Below, piece by piece: positions 10,618 through 22,239 of a stretch of DNA of 64,000 bases. Both the position numbers and the translations under genes were made by a program. Position 1 is the stretch's first letter; each line of letters starts with the position of its first letter. Below the pieces are notes generated by a model. It did no database searches. It was not told the origin of the DNA and saw nothing but the letters and a program-made list of their open reading frames with translations. The DNA comes from Maniola hyperantus. Lineage: Eukaryota; Arthropoda; Insecta; Lepidoptera; Nymphalidae. The stretch is from positions 1,736,001-1,800,000 of the forward strand of contig NC_048536.1 in the NCBI RefSeq assembly GCF_902806685.2. Direction: 5' to 3'.

Positions 10618-10790
10618 ATTTTTTTTTAAAGAATATTATCCAAGGTTTTTATTATGCTGACTAATATTCCCCTTTTTCTTCCAACTAAGCGTAAAGCTTG
10701 TGCTGGGAGTAGGTACGACAATAGTGCACCTTTTGGATTTCAGTCCGCTCCGCAACCGTTGAGCTATCGAGGCTTAATTGTTCAAGATGT
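10618..10790 (-). mobile_element. SINE with poly(T) on plus strand
   Basis: The minus strand has a tRNA-like head (CTCGATAGCTCAACGGTTGC) and body CTCCCAGCACAAGCTTTACG, ending in a T-run-complement tail. Confidence 0.65.
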
Positions 10791-10861
10791 CGGAAGAAAT
10801 CAAGCCGACTGAAAGCTTTCATCAAAAATGCTGTCTTGTTTTTTTGAAATATACCAAAAAC

Positions 10862-11075
10862 TAGCTTATCCCCGCGACTTCGTCCGCGTGAACTTCACAA
10901 AATTTCAAACTCTTTACTCCCTTAGGGGCTGAATTTTCAAAAATCCTTTCTTAACGGACGTCTACGTCATAATAGCTATCTGCATGCAAAATTTCAGCCC
11001 AACCCGTCCAGTAGTTTGATCTATGCGTTGATAGATCAGTCAGTCAGTTAGTCAGCTTTTCCTTTTATATATGGA
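10862..11075 (-). mobile_element. Family A copy
   Basis: GCTTATCCCCGCGACTTCGT to GTCAGCTTTTCCTTTTATAT. Confidence 0.7.
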
Positions 11076-11146
11076 AAACCACACTGACATCACATTAGTA
11101 TCTACATTGCACCCTGCGAAGCCGGGGCGGGTCGCTAGTTTTATCT

Positions 11147-12069
11147 ATATTGTATAGTTAAGGCCCCTCCACATCAAAAGGATTTCTTATTAAAGACTTT
11201 AGAATGTGAAGGAGCTCTAAGCTCTTACTAATTGGGCGATGTTTCGTGAAGAGGGGCTGAAGATATTATAATCTTGATATTTGGAATATTACAATATCGT
11301 AAGAATGATGAATTTAAGTAATATTCAATATTGTATATTGAATATACATATTGTACTAAATTATGCCCGCGACTTCCTCCACGTGGATTTAGTTTTTTTT
11401 AATTCCATGGAAACTATTTGAGTTTCTAGGATAAAAAGGAGCCTATGTCCGTCTCCGGGATGCAAAGCTTTCTGTGTAGTGTGTGTTAAGCGGGTGGGCT
11501 ATGAAAAGATATCAAACAAACATATATAGACAGACAGAGACATTTTCGAATTTATAACCTTAGTATCAGTTTAAAATGCGTCGACTATATCTCGGTGCTC
11601 GAATACACAGAAGCTTCGCTTCAGGCGTCCGTTAGCACTCAACTTTTTTTTTGAAAACATTCCAGAAGGAGAATAAGGTAGTTATAAGGTATTATTTATA
11701 GAAATGTATCTCTACTCAACTTCGTAATTACATACTTACCTATTTTATTAACACTGTATGTATCTACTATGTATTATAGCACTTGTATACAAGCATTTGC
11801 GTGCTCTTCTCTATTATTAGTAATACATACATAATATACCTATCTATCCAATTACATACATTGACGCTCATTGTTATAAAACCAAGAAAAAACACTAAGT
11901 ATAGGCACTAAATATAATAAGTAATGACTTTATAAAGTGATAATCAAGTTGCATATTGTATACCTACTGAGCCTAAACTACTAATCTAAAAATTGAAAAG
12001 TAGAGCTAAGTGTCACACAATACCAAATGTTTGGATATGGCTTATTTTTTTTCTCTTTTCTAACTTACT
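11147..12069. other. Intergenic with an RTE-like fragment
   Basis: 11362-11572 is a minus RTE-like piece (GCCCGCGACTTCCTCCACGT to ACATTTTCGAATTTATAA). ~11570-11640 holds CAGTTTAAAATGCGTCGACT, also found in the palindrome at 23.6 kb. The rest is AT-rich. Confidence 0.5.
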
Positions 12070-12290
12070 AGCTTATGCTCGCGACTTCGTCCGCCACCCC
12101 CCCCCCCTTTTTTACCGCCTTAGGGGTTGAATTTTCAAAAATTCTTTCTTAGCGGATGTCTACGTCATGATAGCTATCTGCATGCCAAACAGCCCGATCC
12201 GACCAGTAGTTTAAGCTGTGCGTTGATAGATCAGTCAGTTAGTCAGTCAGTCACTTTTTCCTTTTATATACTTATAGATATAGATAAGTA
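12070..12290 (-). mobile_element. Family A copy
   Basis: GCTTATGCTCGCGACTTCGT to CACTTTTTCCTTTTATATAC; includes a C-run at ~12099. Confidence 0.7.
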
Positions 12291-12364
12291 AGAGAATTGA
12301 TTGAATAAATGTTAAATCATAATTCATAAGATAAATCGTAAGAAATTATTGGTCTCGCTCCGCG

Positions 12365-12597
12365 TAAGACATCAGTACCTCAGTACCCTTATTATAAATG
12401 CGAAAGTGTGTTTGTTTGTTGGTTTGTCCTTCAATCACGTCGCAACGCTGCAACGGATTGACGTGATTTTCTGGATGGGTATAGATAAATACCTGCAGAG
12501 TGACATAGGCTACTTTTTATCCCGGAAAATAAAAGAGTTCCCACGGGATTTTTGAAAAACCTGATTCCACGCAGACGAAGTCGCGGGCATCAGCTAG
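12365..12597 (+). mobile_element. Family B copy, near full length
   Basis: ACATCAGTACCTCAGTACCC to GTCGCGGGCATCAGCTAGT, with GTTTGTCCTTCAATCACGTC inside. Confidence 0.75.
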
Positions 12598-13106
12598 TAC
12601 ATAATAATTGGGTACTTTTTAAGTGATACAAAAACTTATAGACAATGCGTTTTTAACTTAAACAAAAAACGAACCCGTTCGTAGAGATGCACCGGGAAAC
12701 GTTTCCGTACACATTCACTTCACTTCACTGTAAAACGTTTTAATCCGAAAAGTGCACAGTTTCAGTGTACGACACTTGTCACTTGAGTAATCACTAAAAT
12801 GTTTAAACCAACAAGTGTATTGTATGCTACACTTTACCAGTAAAGTAAATAATGGTTTCATCAAATGTTTAAACGGAAAAGTGTACAGCACTTTTACAAT
12901 AAATAAATATTGGCTCCTCAAGGTATGCTACGTACAACGTCACGACGCGAACTGAATTAATGGGAATAAAATAAACATTTATTACGTAAATTTAATTGCA
13001 AATAATTCCTTCTACACAGGCGGCGCGCGGCGGCGCGGCCGTGAGGACGCCACGGCCTTTAAGGTACGGCTACAAACAAGCGGTCTACATTCACTTCATC
13101 GTTCAT
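12598..13106. other. Intergenic
   Basis: 12710-12935 has repeated AAGTGTAC/AAAGTG motifs, probably a MITE remnant; 13020-13050 is a GC patch. No gene seen. Confidence 0.4.
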
Positions 13107-13440
13107 TTTTAGGGTTCCGTATCCTAAAAGTGGCAACGGGACCCTATCACTAAGCCTCCGCTGTCCGTCCGTCCGTCTGTCAGCAGGCTGTATCTCGTGA
13201 ACCGTAATAGGTGAGTGTTGAAATTTTCACAAAATGTGTAAGTACAGTACGCGGCAGAGAGATAGAGGTTTTCGTAGAGCGTTGTCTCTGTCGTTGAGAT
13301 CGACAAAACGTCACATAGGTATGAGTGACAGAGTCAACTTTCTATAAAGCCAAAATCTCATTCTAAAAGTCGATGTAGGTACAATATTTCTTGCCGGCTA
13401 CTGTATTTCTATTGCCGCTATAACAATAAATAATAAAAAA
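13107..13440 (+). repeat. GGGTTCCGTA-type repeat with MITE-E inside
   Basis: Starts AGGGTTCCGTATCCTAAAAG and ends TTGCCGCTATAACA. 13236-13405 is MITE-E (GTACAGTACGCGGC ... GCCGGCTACTGT). The same nesting type recurs at 45665-45990. Confidence 0.6.
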
Positions 13441-13560
13441 CCGGCCAAGTGCGAGTCAGACTCGCGCACTGAGGGTTCCGTACGACAATCGTATTTTATC
13501 GACATTTTGCACGATAAATCAAAAACTATCATGCCTAAAAATAAATAAAAATCTAAATAG
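13434..13560 (-). repeat. Family G fragment
   Basis: CCGGCCAAGTGCGAGTCAGA to CGATAAATCAAAAACTATC. Confidence 0.75.
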
Positions 13561-13844
13561 GTAAATAGTGAAATATTAGTGGAACCATTTCGAATCTTTT
13601 TCCTAGCCAGTTCTTTTATATCTCGGAAAATAGGTTCACCTAAACAATAAAATGAAGTAGGTACCTATGGGTCGAATTTACATCCGCCTTCGTTTTTAAG
13701 GTAGTTAAAAATTTATAAAAATGTTTTTTCGTTACTGTTTTGAAGCGAGGATGATGCAAGACTTTGTTATTTTTGGATGTTCATTTGCATGTTCAGTATA
13801 TTTATTTTGGTTACTACACAGGTAGCTGAAACAAATGGGGGTGA

Positions 13845-14552
13845 TGACAATGTCAAAAATAAATAATATTTTTTCTATTCACTGTAAATATCAGGAAATA
13901 CAAATCAAAATGAAAATATTACAATAAAACTTAAAGCTAGCCTTATCTAACTAGGTACTATATAAATCATGACCGCATGGAATGGTGCCAAGAATACTGG
14001 CTGCATTTCCGCGCTGGACAGCCAGGCTGATCCGTTGCGCAAAAAATGAGCCAGCCCTTCTGTCACCAGATGAGGCTATTAATCGCGGTGAAATGTCTCG
14101 TAAAAAATTTTTAGCACTAAGACTCCATGGCCTCAGGGTCTCCACGGCAAACGGCACAAAAATGTAACTCTCTATAAGAGAGGCATACTTGCGCCGCTTG
14201 CCGTTTTCAGCTGTTTCTGCTGCGGCTTCCGGTCTTGATGCTGTCTTCCTGATATGACACGGGGCCAATGTGTCAACGCAAGTTGCGTTCCACATTAGCG
14301 CCCGTCCCCGTTCCCAGGGTTTATTTCTTAGGAACTTAGGAATGATTAAATAGGGGGGTCTTCCAAAATTCGTAAAATCCACGTCTGCTGTTAGTTTTAA
14401 GTTTGCTAACCGTTTTAAATTACCATTTTAACTAAAAACGGACGTCAAATGTTTATGGTGTCATATCTGTGTATTTCATACAAGCTCCCTTGCGAGCGAT
14501 TTGACATTTGAAAAAAGTAGCTGATTTGACTAGTAGAAATCATCATCCCTAA
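13845..14552. mobile_element. MITE-A copy interrupted by a retroelement 3' end
   Basis: The left part (GGTGATGACAATGTCAAAAATAAATAAT) and the right part from 14338 (GATTAAATAGGGGGGTCTTCC to CATCATCCCT) are the two ends of MITE-A. The middle is the minus-strand fragment above. A doubled TTCCTAAG (on the minus strand near 14335) may be its target duplication. Confidence 0.6.
13951..14382 (-). pseudogene. Transposon-borne ORF fragment fused to MITE-A sequence
   Basis: A 143-codon minus-strand frame. Its first ~17 residues (DFTNFGRPPYLIIP) are MITE-A sequence. The remainder (WNATCVDTLAPCHIR, YASLIESYIFVPFAVETL, SGDRRAGSFFAQRISLA, VQRGNAASILGTIP) matches, from memory, a tail segment widespread in metazoan non-LTR retroelement proteins. 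So a 5'-truncated retroelement 3' end landed in a MITE and the join happens to stay open. Unlikely to be a functional gene. Confidence 0.65.
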
Positions 14553-15684
14553 TTAATATAACATAAGAACAAGACAACAATCAGTAATTAAAATGTACTA
14601 ATAATAATATCACTCTTTATTACACATAAATTCAAATAACATAAAATAGTGTACATAAATCAAAAAAATATACATAAAAGTACTTGTACAAAAAAAAAAA
14701 AGTAGGTAGGTACTCAATTTTCTGCCTGCTAACACAAAATAATAAGATTTGCGAAGTTGTTGTATTTTAATTTATTATAATTAAAGTACCTTTCTCTTTT
14801 CGTATATTTTAAGGTACATTGACCGCATCCGCCAGATATAAAAAAATATAAACTATGTATTTGGGGTGCTACGCCTGCGCTGTTGTATGCCTTTCGAAGC
14901 ACGCGTGAAGCTAATTTCTATGTTTAATTCAGTAGTTTTATATTCAGTACATTAATTTATAATTCCTAAACTAGAATAGGAATTTGAAATAAGCTACGTG
15001 ATCACATATTGTCTTCATTTCAGTCTTATAAGTGTCAGGTTTCAATATTTAATCTATCTGTAATGTGTCGATAATTAATTGCTTAACAACGTGGTTATTT
15101 GTCAAAAAACCATACATTGATGACAAAACGTTGTTATGTAACTTATCGACAGATTGCAGATAGATTTAATATTAAAAACGGTAGAAAGAGAATTTTATTT
15201 TATTTAGTTGTCACAGAACCACCCACAGAATTACACACTTAAATTACCTACATAATGTGCTTTTGAGTTCTATAAGGTCTCGTGTAACTCAATTTATGGG
15301 AAGTCACAACTCATAACGAGCGTTGAAAAACAAGTCGTACAATAAAATAATCTAACCTAAAGAACATGAAAAATATACCCAAGCTATAAAATATGAAATG
15401 AATATTAAAAGAATTTTTTAATGAAACTAAGTTTAATTATCTGAAATACAATATACTTACAACTAGGGCCTGACATAATAATTATCTTACTGAGGAATTA
15501 AGTAAATTCAGCTTACAAATGCGTTCAAAACTTCCCTGTTGATGTTCGTTCGCGTTCGTCAACCGTAACGGGTTGCAGTAAAATGTGTCGGTGGCCTAGT
15601 AAGGATTTCCTAGAAGCGATCGCAGTGGGCACGGCTTTCCTGGCCGTTCGTCTCAATTACCACAATGCGGTTCGATTACTCAGC
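14553..15684. other. AT-rich intergenic with a short MITE (MITE-K)
   Basis: 15041-15174 is imperfectly palindromic (TCAATATTTAATCTATCTG ... CAGATAGATTTAATATT). Nothing else recognised. Confidence 0.5.
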
Positions 15685-15850
15685 AGGGCGATTGTCTAAA
15701 ACCTGCATCAATCATTATTACAATCTCAATTGTTCTGATTGGCTGAATTTGTGCGATTCTTATTGCAACAATGCATTGTGGCCAATAGTGAGCGAGCATT
15801 AACCAATCAGAGATGATTGCGATCGTGAAATTGTAGCTGTCAAACAACCG
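15685..15850. mobile_element. MITE-B copy
   Basis: GATTGTCTAAAACCTGCATC, TGTTCTGATTGGCTGAATTT, AACCAATCAGAGATGATTGC. Other copies near 19530, 32149 and 39250. Confidence 0.75.
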
Positions 15851-16547
15851 CGGTAGAGCCACAGGTTTCAGACGTCTCCATAATGCAAACTTCGTATTAC
15901 TAGTACTTGTATTGTATCTAATTACAATTAGCAATGTTGAGAAAAATACTTTTATGCCTTTTAAAGAATCTCATGTCTTGAGCCACGAATGTTAGCTCTT
16001 TACCGCATAGGAATCCATATATGGATACAAAATTTTAAAACTAGTTTTTTAGTTTATTAAAATAAGTTTTTTTAATAATCAACTAACCAATGAGGAGGAG
16101 GTTTCCAGGCAACGTTCGAGAAAATTTTCATAGATGGCTCTGAATATTACCACCGCTAAAGATGAAAAATATTACCTATGTCTATAATATGATCTCCATT
16201 GACGTTAAAGTATGACGTGTCGAGTTGTAATAAAACTCGTACTAAAACAAACGCATTCGTCTACGTGGATTTAGTTTTTTTTATCGGCCCTTGAGAACTC
16301 TTTAATTTTCCGGGATCAAAGTAGCCTGTAGGTAACAGATAGACAGATAGACACTTCCGTAATTATAATATTACTAAGAATGGGTTAATATAGATATTAG
16401 TATGGATATGGGCATTTCAATTTGTAGTACGAGTTATAAACGATTAATAATTGCTTACCTACAATGTACTTAATTGCTTTGGCTTGTTCTAGAAAATCTG
16501 TGTTCATATTTTTCGCTTTTTTTTTCTATTTTTATTATGCACTAGCT
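15851..16547. other. Intergenic with fragments
   Basis: 16100-16200 contains GTTCGAGAAAATTTTCATAG, like the arms of the 6.2-kb Harbinger MITE. 16250-16380 holds RTE-like scraps. Confidence 0.4.
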
Positions 16548-16765
16548 GATGCCCGCGACTTCATCCGCGTGGAATTAGGTTTTTAAAAATACCGTGGGAA
16601 CTCTTTGATTTTCCGGGATAAAAAGTAGCCTAATGTCACTCTCCAGGTTTTTATCTATACCCATGCAAAAAATCACGTCAATCCGTTGCTCCGTTGCGAC
16701 GTGATTGAAGGACAAACCAACAAACAAACACACTTTCGCATTTGTAATAAAAGGTACTGATTACA
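16548..16765 (-). mobile_element. Family B copy
   Basis: CTGATGCCCGCGACTTCATC to CACACTTTCGCATTTGTAAT. Confidence 0.75.
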
Positions 16766-16799
16766 ATAAAGGTACTGATAATAAAGGTACTGATATGAA

Positions 16800-16899
16800 G
16801 TCGTTCAGCGAGCTATGCGGATGTTAGGAGTTTCCCTGAGGGATAAGATCCGAAATGAGGAGATCAGTAGGAGAACCAAGGTCACTGACACAGCATAAA
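16800..16899 (+). pseudogene. RTE-type LINE RT C-terminal fragment
   Basis: The frame reads VVQRAMRMLGVSLRDKIRNE then EISRRTKVTDTA and a stop. RAMLGVSLRDxIRNEEIRRRT is the hallmark of the C-terminal part of RTE/BovB-like proteins. A decayed relative is at 42825-43140. Confidence 0.75.
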
Positions 16900-17003
16900 C
16901 TATTTGCAAGACTTTTTATCCCTGAAAATCAAAGAGTTCCCACGGGATTTTAAAAAACCGAATTCCACGCGGACGAAGTCGCGGCCATCAGATAGTTTGT
17001 AAT
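16900..17003 (+). mobile_element. Family B 3' fragment
   Basis: TTTTTATCCCTGAAAATCAA to GAAGTCGCGGCCATCAGATAG. Confidence 0.6.
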
Positions 17004-17037
17004 ATTAGTACGAATATGTATTATGTTACAGTAAACT

Positions 17038-17084
17038 GTAATGTTGTTTTGGTGTTAAAACTTAAAACACCAAAACAACATTAC
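17038..17084. repeat. 19-bp perfect hairpin
   Basis: Arms GTAATGTTGTTTTGGTGTT (17038-17056) and its exact complement (17066-17084), loop 9 nt. Confidence 0.9.
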
Positions 17085-17394
17085 TAAATTAATTTTGCCA
17101 ACTAAAACTGTAGAGAGTTACGCCTGGCCTGTCTCAGAATTGACAAGGGTCGGCCTTGGGTTGACAACTTGTCGGCTTACAATTTCGAAGAGACAGACAC
17201 AAATACCTAATAGATAAGATAACGATCTGAATAAATAAATTGTAAGCTTGCGTGCCAGAAATCAACCAAAATTCAGGTATTTCTGCCAAATCATTGCCGC
17301 TGCGTCCCCTGGCACTTTTAACATTAATGCTCCTTGACAAGACTTGTAAACCTTATTGCCAGACTTCTACATATGTCACTGCGTCAGTGATTAT
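17085..17394. other. Intergenic
   Basis: No recognisable gene or repeat; a short minus frame here has no motif. Confidence 0.4.
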
Positions 17395-17960
17395 GTTCAG
17401 CCCGATTCGCACAGTGGTTTGAGCTGTGCGATAATAGATCAGTCAGTCACTCACCTTTTCCTTTTTATGGTTCCGTACCTCAAAGGAAAAAAGGAACCCT
17501 TAAAGGATCACTTTGTCTGTCTGTCTGTCGTGGCTGTAAAGAAAACCTATAGGGTACTTCCCATTGAGGCAGGTTGGTGGGTCTTATAGCACAAATAACG
17601 ACGATTACGCACTGCACTTCCGTCATCGGAGTTCTATCCGTCATCCGTGAGGATACCAGCGATTATCTACGACATTAATTATTATGTCATAAGCTACCAT
17701 ACAAAACAAAAAGGAACGTATTTTCAAGGTCTCGGATCGGATGAGTAAAAGTAAACCGCCGTAAAAGGGAAAAATCCAAAACAGTGAATTTGTGGTTACA
17801 TCACAAATAAATAAATAAAATGCGTTCATAAAAATAATAATTTACTAAATCACATATAGATGGCGCACTTGCAGTGCTCTACATAAAAGTGTAGGTATAT
17901 CTTTTACGGTGGCACGGAACCCTTTGTGTGCAACTCCGTCTCATACTTGACCGGTTTTAT
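17395..17960 (+). repeat. Family A fragment joined to a diverged family G copy
   Basis: 17395-17465 is minus family A (CAGTCAGTCACTCACCTTTT). 17463-17960 is plus family G (TATGGTTCCGTACCTCAAAG ... CACGGAACCCTTTGTGTG) with internal changes. Confidence 0.6.
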
Positions 17961-18261
17961 ATATTTAAGATCAAGCTATACATTAAGTTCCTTGCATATT
18001 TATGAAGAAAGCACCGGCTTGCGCGATTGCACCTGTGCGTAGCTCTCATCACCTTAACGCAACTATAAAATTGATTCAAAATACAAAATTATGCTTACCT
18101 GTCTTCATTTAATAATCTTTAATGATGATCTATTTATTGAACCGCCGATTACATCGTTGATCGATGTGAATGCAATGTTAACAAAAATTAGAATAAAATT
18201 ATCATTTTCATCGCCGTAAATAGTTTTATCGCGATGCGTACCTATCGACCTAATCGATTTT

Positions 18262-18330
18262 TTTTTATTCGATGGCAAATCAGCCCTTGATTGTGATCTC
18301 TGCTGGTAGTAAGTACCTAAAGTAAGTGAC
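18262..18330 (-). mobile_element. SINE2 3' fragment
   Basis: GGCAAATCAGCCCTTGATTG, CTGCTGGTAGTAAG, as in the SINE2 tail. Confidence 0.5.
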
Positions 18331-18359
18331 GATGTTTTGACGATTTATTCCAGGATCAG

Positions 18360-18797
18360 CAGTGGCGTGCAGTTGCACACTGCACAGTGTTTGAAGCAAG
18401 GGTAGGTGAACAATTTAACAATTGGGTATTTGACTACATCAAAAATAAATTATTTCTCAGTGATTATTAAATAGAGGGTTTTCCAAAATACGTAAAATCC
18501 ACATCCTCTGTTGATTTTAAGTTTAATAACGATTTTAAATTATCGATTAAAACGCACGTCAAATGATTATGACGTCACACACCGGTATTTCATAGAATCT
18601 CGCATACTAAGCGCGCGTTTTGACGTTTGATAAAAAGTTACTGATTTGACTAGTTGTCAAATACCTTTGACTTTGACTTTAATAGTTGGGTAGGTTATCT
18701 ATTTATTTCACTGTCAGGATGAGAAATGAGCATTGAACTATTTCACTATGAGTAAGCAGTGCTTTTATATAGTTTCTCTATGACGTGCGCGCCATTG
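18360..18797. mobile_element. hAT MITE-D copy split by MITE-A
   Basis: Starts CAGTGGCGTGCAG at 18360 and ends TGCGCGCCATTG at 18797. 18425-18665 is a complete MITE-A. Flanks share AGGAT only, so this copy is older than the 23- and 24-kb ones. Confidence 0.75.
18425..18665 (+). mobile_element. MITE-A nested in MITE-D
   Basis: GGTATTTGACTACATC at one end and GTTGTCAAATACC at the other; interior has GTTTTGACGTTTGATAAAAA. Confidence 0.8.
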
Positions 18798-18998
18798 TTA
18801 GGATGGCAAAAGGTGAACCTGAAATTAGTATGGTAATTCTATTCTATGTAGGTACCTACCTACCACCTACGGCCTCAAATCTACACTAGATCAACAAATT
18901 GTCTGGAGAAATTCCACATCGAATTTCGGATTGTTAAACTACGACTATAAAACTCGTTCTAGGGCTACAGATTAGGTAGGTACAAGGTACAATAACAC

Positions 18999-19239
18999 GG
19001 TATTTGACAACTAGTCAAATCAGTAACTTTTTGTCAAACGTCAAAACGCGCACTTAGTTATTCTATGAAATACTGAAATGTGACGTCACATCATAATGAC
19101 GTACTTTTTTAGTTTAATCGATAATTTAGAATGGTTACTTATTACACTTAAAACTAACAAAGGAGTGGATTTTACGTCGTATTTTAGAAGAATTAAATAA
19201 TCCCTGACAAATAATTTATTTTTGATGTAGTCAAATACT
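18999..19239 (-). mobile_element. MITE-A copy, opposite orientation
   Basis: GGTATTTGACAACTAGTCAA to TTGATGTAGTCAAATAC; ends match 18425-18665 inverted. Confidence 0.8.
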
Positions 19240-19353
19240 TACCCAATTATCTACAACGGATTTAACAAAATAGGTAAGCAAAGTAGTTTGCTTCACTAAT
19301 GCATATCTAATCACATGTCTCATTTGAGATTCCAAAGTCCGGCGCGGCTCGAT

Positions 19354-19513
19354 TACAGTGCGACAAGGCTATCTAGGCGCGTGGCGAAAATCAGAACTAA
19401 CGATGCCGTTAAGTGGCCCTTTTGGACTTGTTTGAATATTCTAAGCCTTTGTTCTCCAACAGCGCCCCCCTGTCAATGTCATTCAAGTGCCAAGAGAGCC
19501 TTGTCGCACTGTA
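19354..19513. mobile_element. MITE-L with 17-bp inverted ends
   Basis: TACAGTGCGACAAGGCT (19354-19370) and its exact complement (19497-19513); similarity continues TCT(A/T)GGC. Duplication not resolved. Confidence 0.75.
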
Positions 19514-19529
19514 CGGTAAAATGACAGCT

Positions 19530-19672
19530 AAAGTGTCACGATTTCAAACACCTCTGATTGGTTGATGCACGCCCACTATTAGCTACAATGCATTGTTGCA
19601 TCAAGAATACCGTTTTAGCCAATCAAAACAATTGCGATTGTAATAATAATTGATGCAGGTTTTCCGGAATCG
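19530..19672. mobile_element. MITE-B copy
   Basis: CACCTCTGATTGGTTGATGC to TTGATGCAGGTTTTCC. Confidence 0.7.
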
Positions 19673-21475
19673 ACCTACTTACTGATTTAATAAAGGCATG
19701 TCAGACACACCGCGTGACGGCAGCGACACGGCAACGTCACGACTAACGACAATTAATCTCAGACTAAGTATTAAGGAGACTTGGCATTAAAATAATAATA
19801 CCTTGTTAGAGCAAGCTAGGTATATAGAAAAGATCTGAAGAGTGATAGAGACATAAACACAGTATTTTGTCTTTGTCATAGTTGTCATAGCTTTTTTTTG
19901 TTGGGCACGTTGTAGTTTGTGCCCAACAAACCTCTGTGATAGTAATTTATTGCGAATATTACGAGTTTTTATTTAGTTTTCTGTTTTAAATTTAGTATTG
20001 AAGGTGTGTAGAAGCCATTTATGTTGCAATTGCTGTGTAAAAGTTGTAGCGAACGCAAATTATGAAACACTAGCTGATCTAGGTTTTAAAAGATCCCGTA
20101 TAGCCTTTGTCACTCAGGAATAATGTAGCTTTCTACTGGTGAAAGAATTTTTAAAAATCGGTCAAGTAGTTCCAAAGATTACCCCCTACAAACAAACTTA
20201 ACGACATTACCTCTTTAAATAATAGTATAGAGTATAGATAACCTTTCATACGTATGAAACCATGTCATCAACCCATGACAGCTCAAACTTCATCTCTGGC
20301 AGCACCGCAGTCCGTTGTTGAACCAGGAAATAAGCTTAAAATCATTAACCTTACAAACTTTACCTCTTTATAATATTAGTAGATATAGATATAGTGTAGA
20401 CTACAGTTTTTAGAATAGTTAAGATGTTGAGATAGAAAACGCAACTTTATGTGACTTTATGACGTACACATAATATCATAAAGTCATGACGGGTTGCATA
20501 CCTAAAGCCTCATAAACATGCTAATAATCATCCAACGTGTATATTATGTAACGTTCATATTATACGCCGAGAATATTCGTAACTCTGCTTATCTTTGTTT
20601 TTTCCTTTTAAAAACCTCAGTTAGTTACGCTCTAGTAACCTTCTTCGTAGTGAATGTGTATTTAGAAAAATATTTTTTTAAATGTTTGTTCAAAGACCCT
20701 TACTATGCAAATATACACAAAATTCTTGGACAAATTTTATTAGAAGATTTTAACTTTTACCTAATATGTACTTATGTATTTTATCTAATATGTAAATAAA
20801 CCGTACGTTTTCCAGTATTAAAATTATTCTGTCTTTTTACAAGAATCGCTATTTTTGTGACAAACATCAATAATTGAGCCAGATAGAGCCTTAAAAAGGT
20901 AACAAACAGCCAGACAGAAACACCAGCTTTGTTCAATAGTTTTTGCTACATATTATGGGGAATCGATGAACCGATAAAATAAATAGACACCCACACGCAC
21001 TCACACACACACCTACAGTACATACATACACACGCACACGCACACAGACTGCTAAATACACATATGACTCCTGGTAGTCGCGTAAAAAAATATCGGCCAA
21101 AATACTACATAAAGATAAGAGCAGGATTATCATTATCACATCCTCGTCTCACTCGTCTGGGGAGGGCCGGGAGCAATGTGATAACATAATAATAGTATGA
21201 CACGAACGTAATATATAAATAGGCAATAACATGACAATAACAGAGTAATGACCTCTCGCCTCTCTCCGATAATGAACGAACGCCATTTTATGTTGAACTA
21301 CTGACAGCTGATTCGACGGGAGCTGAATGTAAGAATTTGCCAATATAAAATGTCTTGGGGGTTCATTTTCAACTGGATGTATTTTGGACTAAGGGCCATA
21401 TTGTATTATGCTTTGCATTACAAGGAAATGACACTTAAAGACGTTGGAGTAGATGATAATGGGCTGCTGCCATTT
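19673..21475. other. Mostly AT-rich intergenic
   Basis: 20060-20240 is a minus family C (RTE-like) fragment (AGAATTTTTAAAAATCGG, ACAAACTTAACGACATTACC) with a second scrap at ~20340. CA-rich sequence lies at 20985-21050. No gene; the open frame at 20518-20799 is AT-rich chance. Confidence 0.5.
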
Positions 21476-21712
21476 AAATAATGTCTGGTGGCTTTGGACG
21501 TGGCTAGTTACCACCCTTCCGGCAAAGCCGTGCCGCCAAGCGATTTAGCGTTTCAGTACGATGCCGTGTATAGAAGCCAAAGGGGCATGGGTTTAATAAA
21601 AACTGACATGACACTTCCAGGTAGCCCGCTTCCATCTTACACTGCATCATCACTTACCACCAGATGAGATTGCAGTCAAGGGCTAACTTGGATCTGAACA
21701 ATAACTTTTTTA
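21476..21712 (+). mobile_element. SINE2 copy, 5'-truncated
   Basis: GTCTGGTGGCTTTGGACGTG to AGGGCTAACTTGGATCTGAA. Confidence 0.7.
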
Positions 21713-22239
21713 AAAACTAGTGGCAACCGCGATTACGTAAAACGTTGCAGTAGCGACAGCAACGCGACTGCAGTAGCCATGCGACAGTTTATTTGCTGTA
21801 TCTCTTCTTCTTCTTCTTCTTATTTTGCTTTGGGGCTATTGCTGTCTGTCTCTAGCCACTGATACGTGTGACGTTTGATAGCAATTGACGCCTGTCGCGA
21901 GATACGTAATCAACCCGCGGGTCTATCAGTCATCTTTGGTCCTACAGAGTACAGACATGACATGTCCATCTCCATTTCGACCCAGATACTGTCAAAACAC
22001 ATGTCAGTCGCATCACGCAGGGGAAGGGTCGCCAAACTATGTCTCTACGTGTTTAGTATCTTTGCAATGCTCTAATGAATTGCATGCTATAAATATTCTA
22101 GCGCGGCTTATCAAGTCGTCTTAGGTCTTTGCCTGGTTATCTAATCTCGTGTAGATACTGCAGTATCTGGGACCTTGGGCCGCTTCGTTCTGCCAGTTAC
22201 CAAGTGTTACATAAAATACCGTAAAGGTGAAACCTGTGC
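21713..22239. other. Intergenic
   Basis: (CTT)n at ~21806-21823; otherwise nothing recognised. Confidence 0.4.

Larger units (their letters stand above)
10467..11146 (+). mobile_element. RTE-like family D copy with two insertions
   Basis: Starts TATATAAAACTAAGTCGCTT and ends GCCGGGGCGGGTCGCTAGTT; compare 31340-31665. A minus SINE (10618-10790) and a minus family A copy (10862-11075) interrupt it. Confidence 0.7.

Noticed and set aside
20518..20799. 93-codon ORF rich in I, Y, F, L
   Set aside because: Composition follows the AT-rich DNA; no motif, no splice context.
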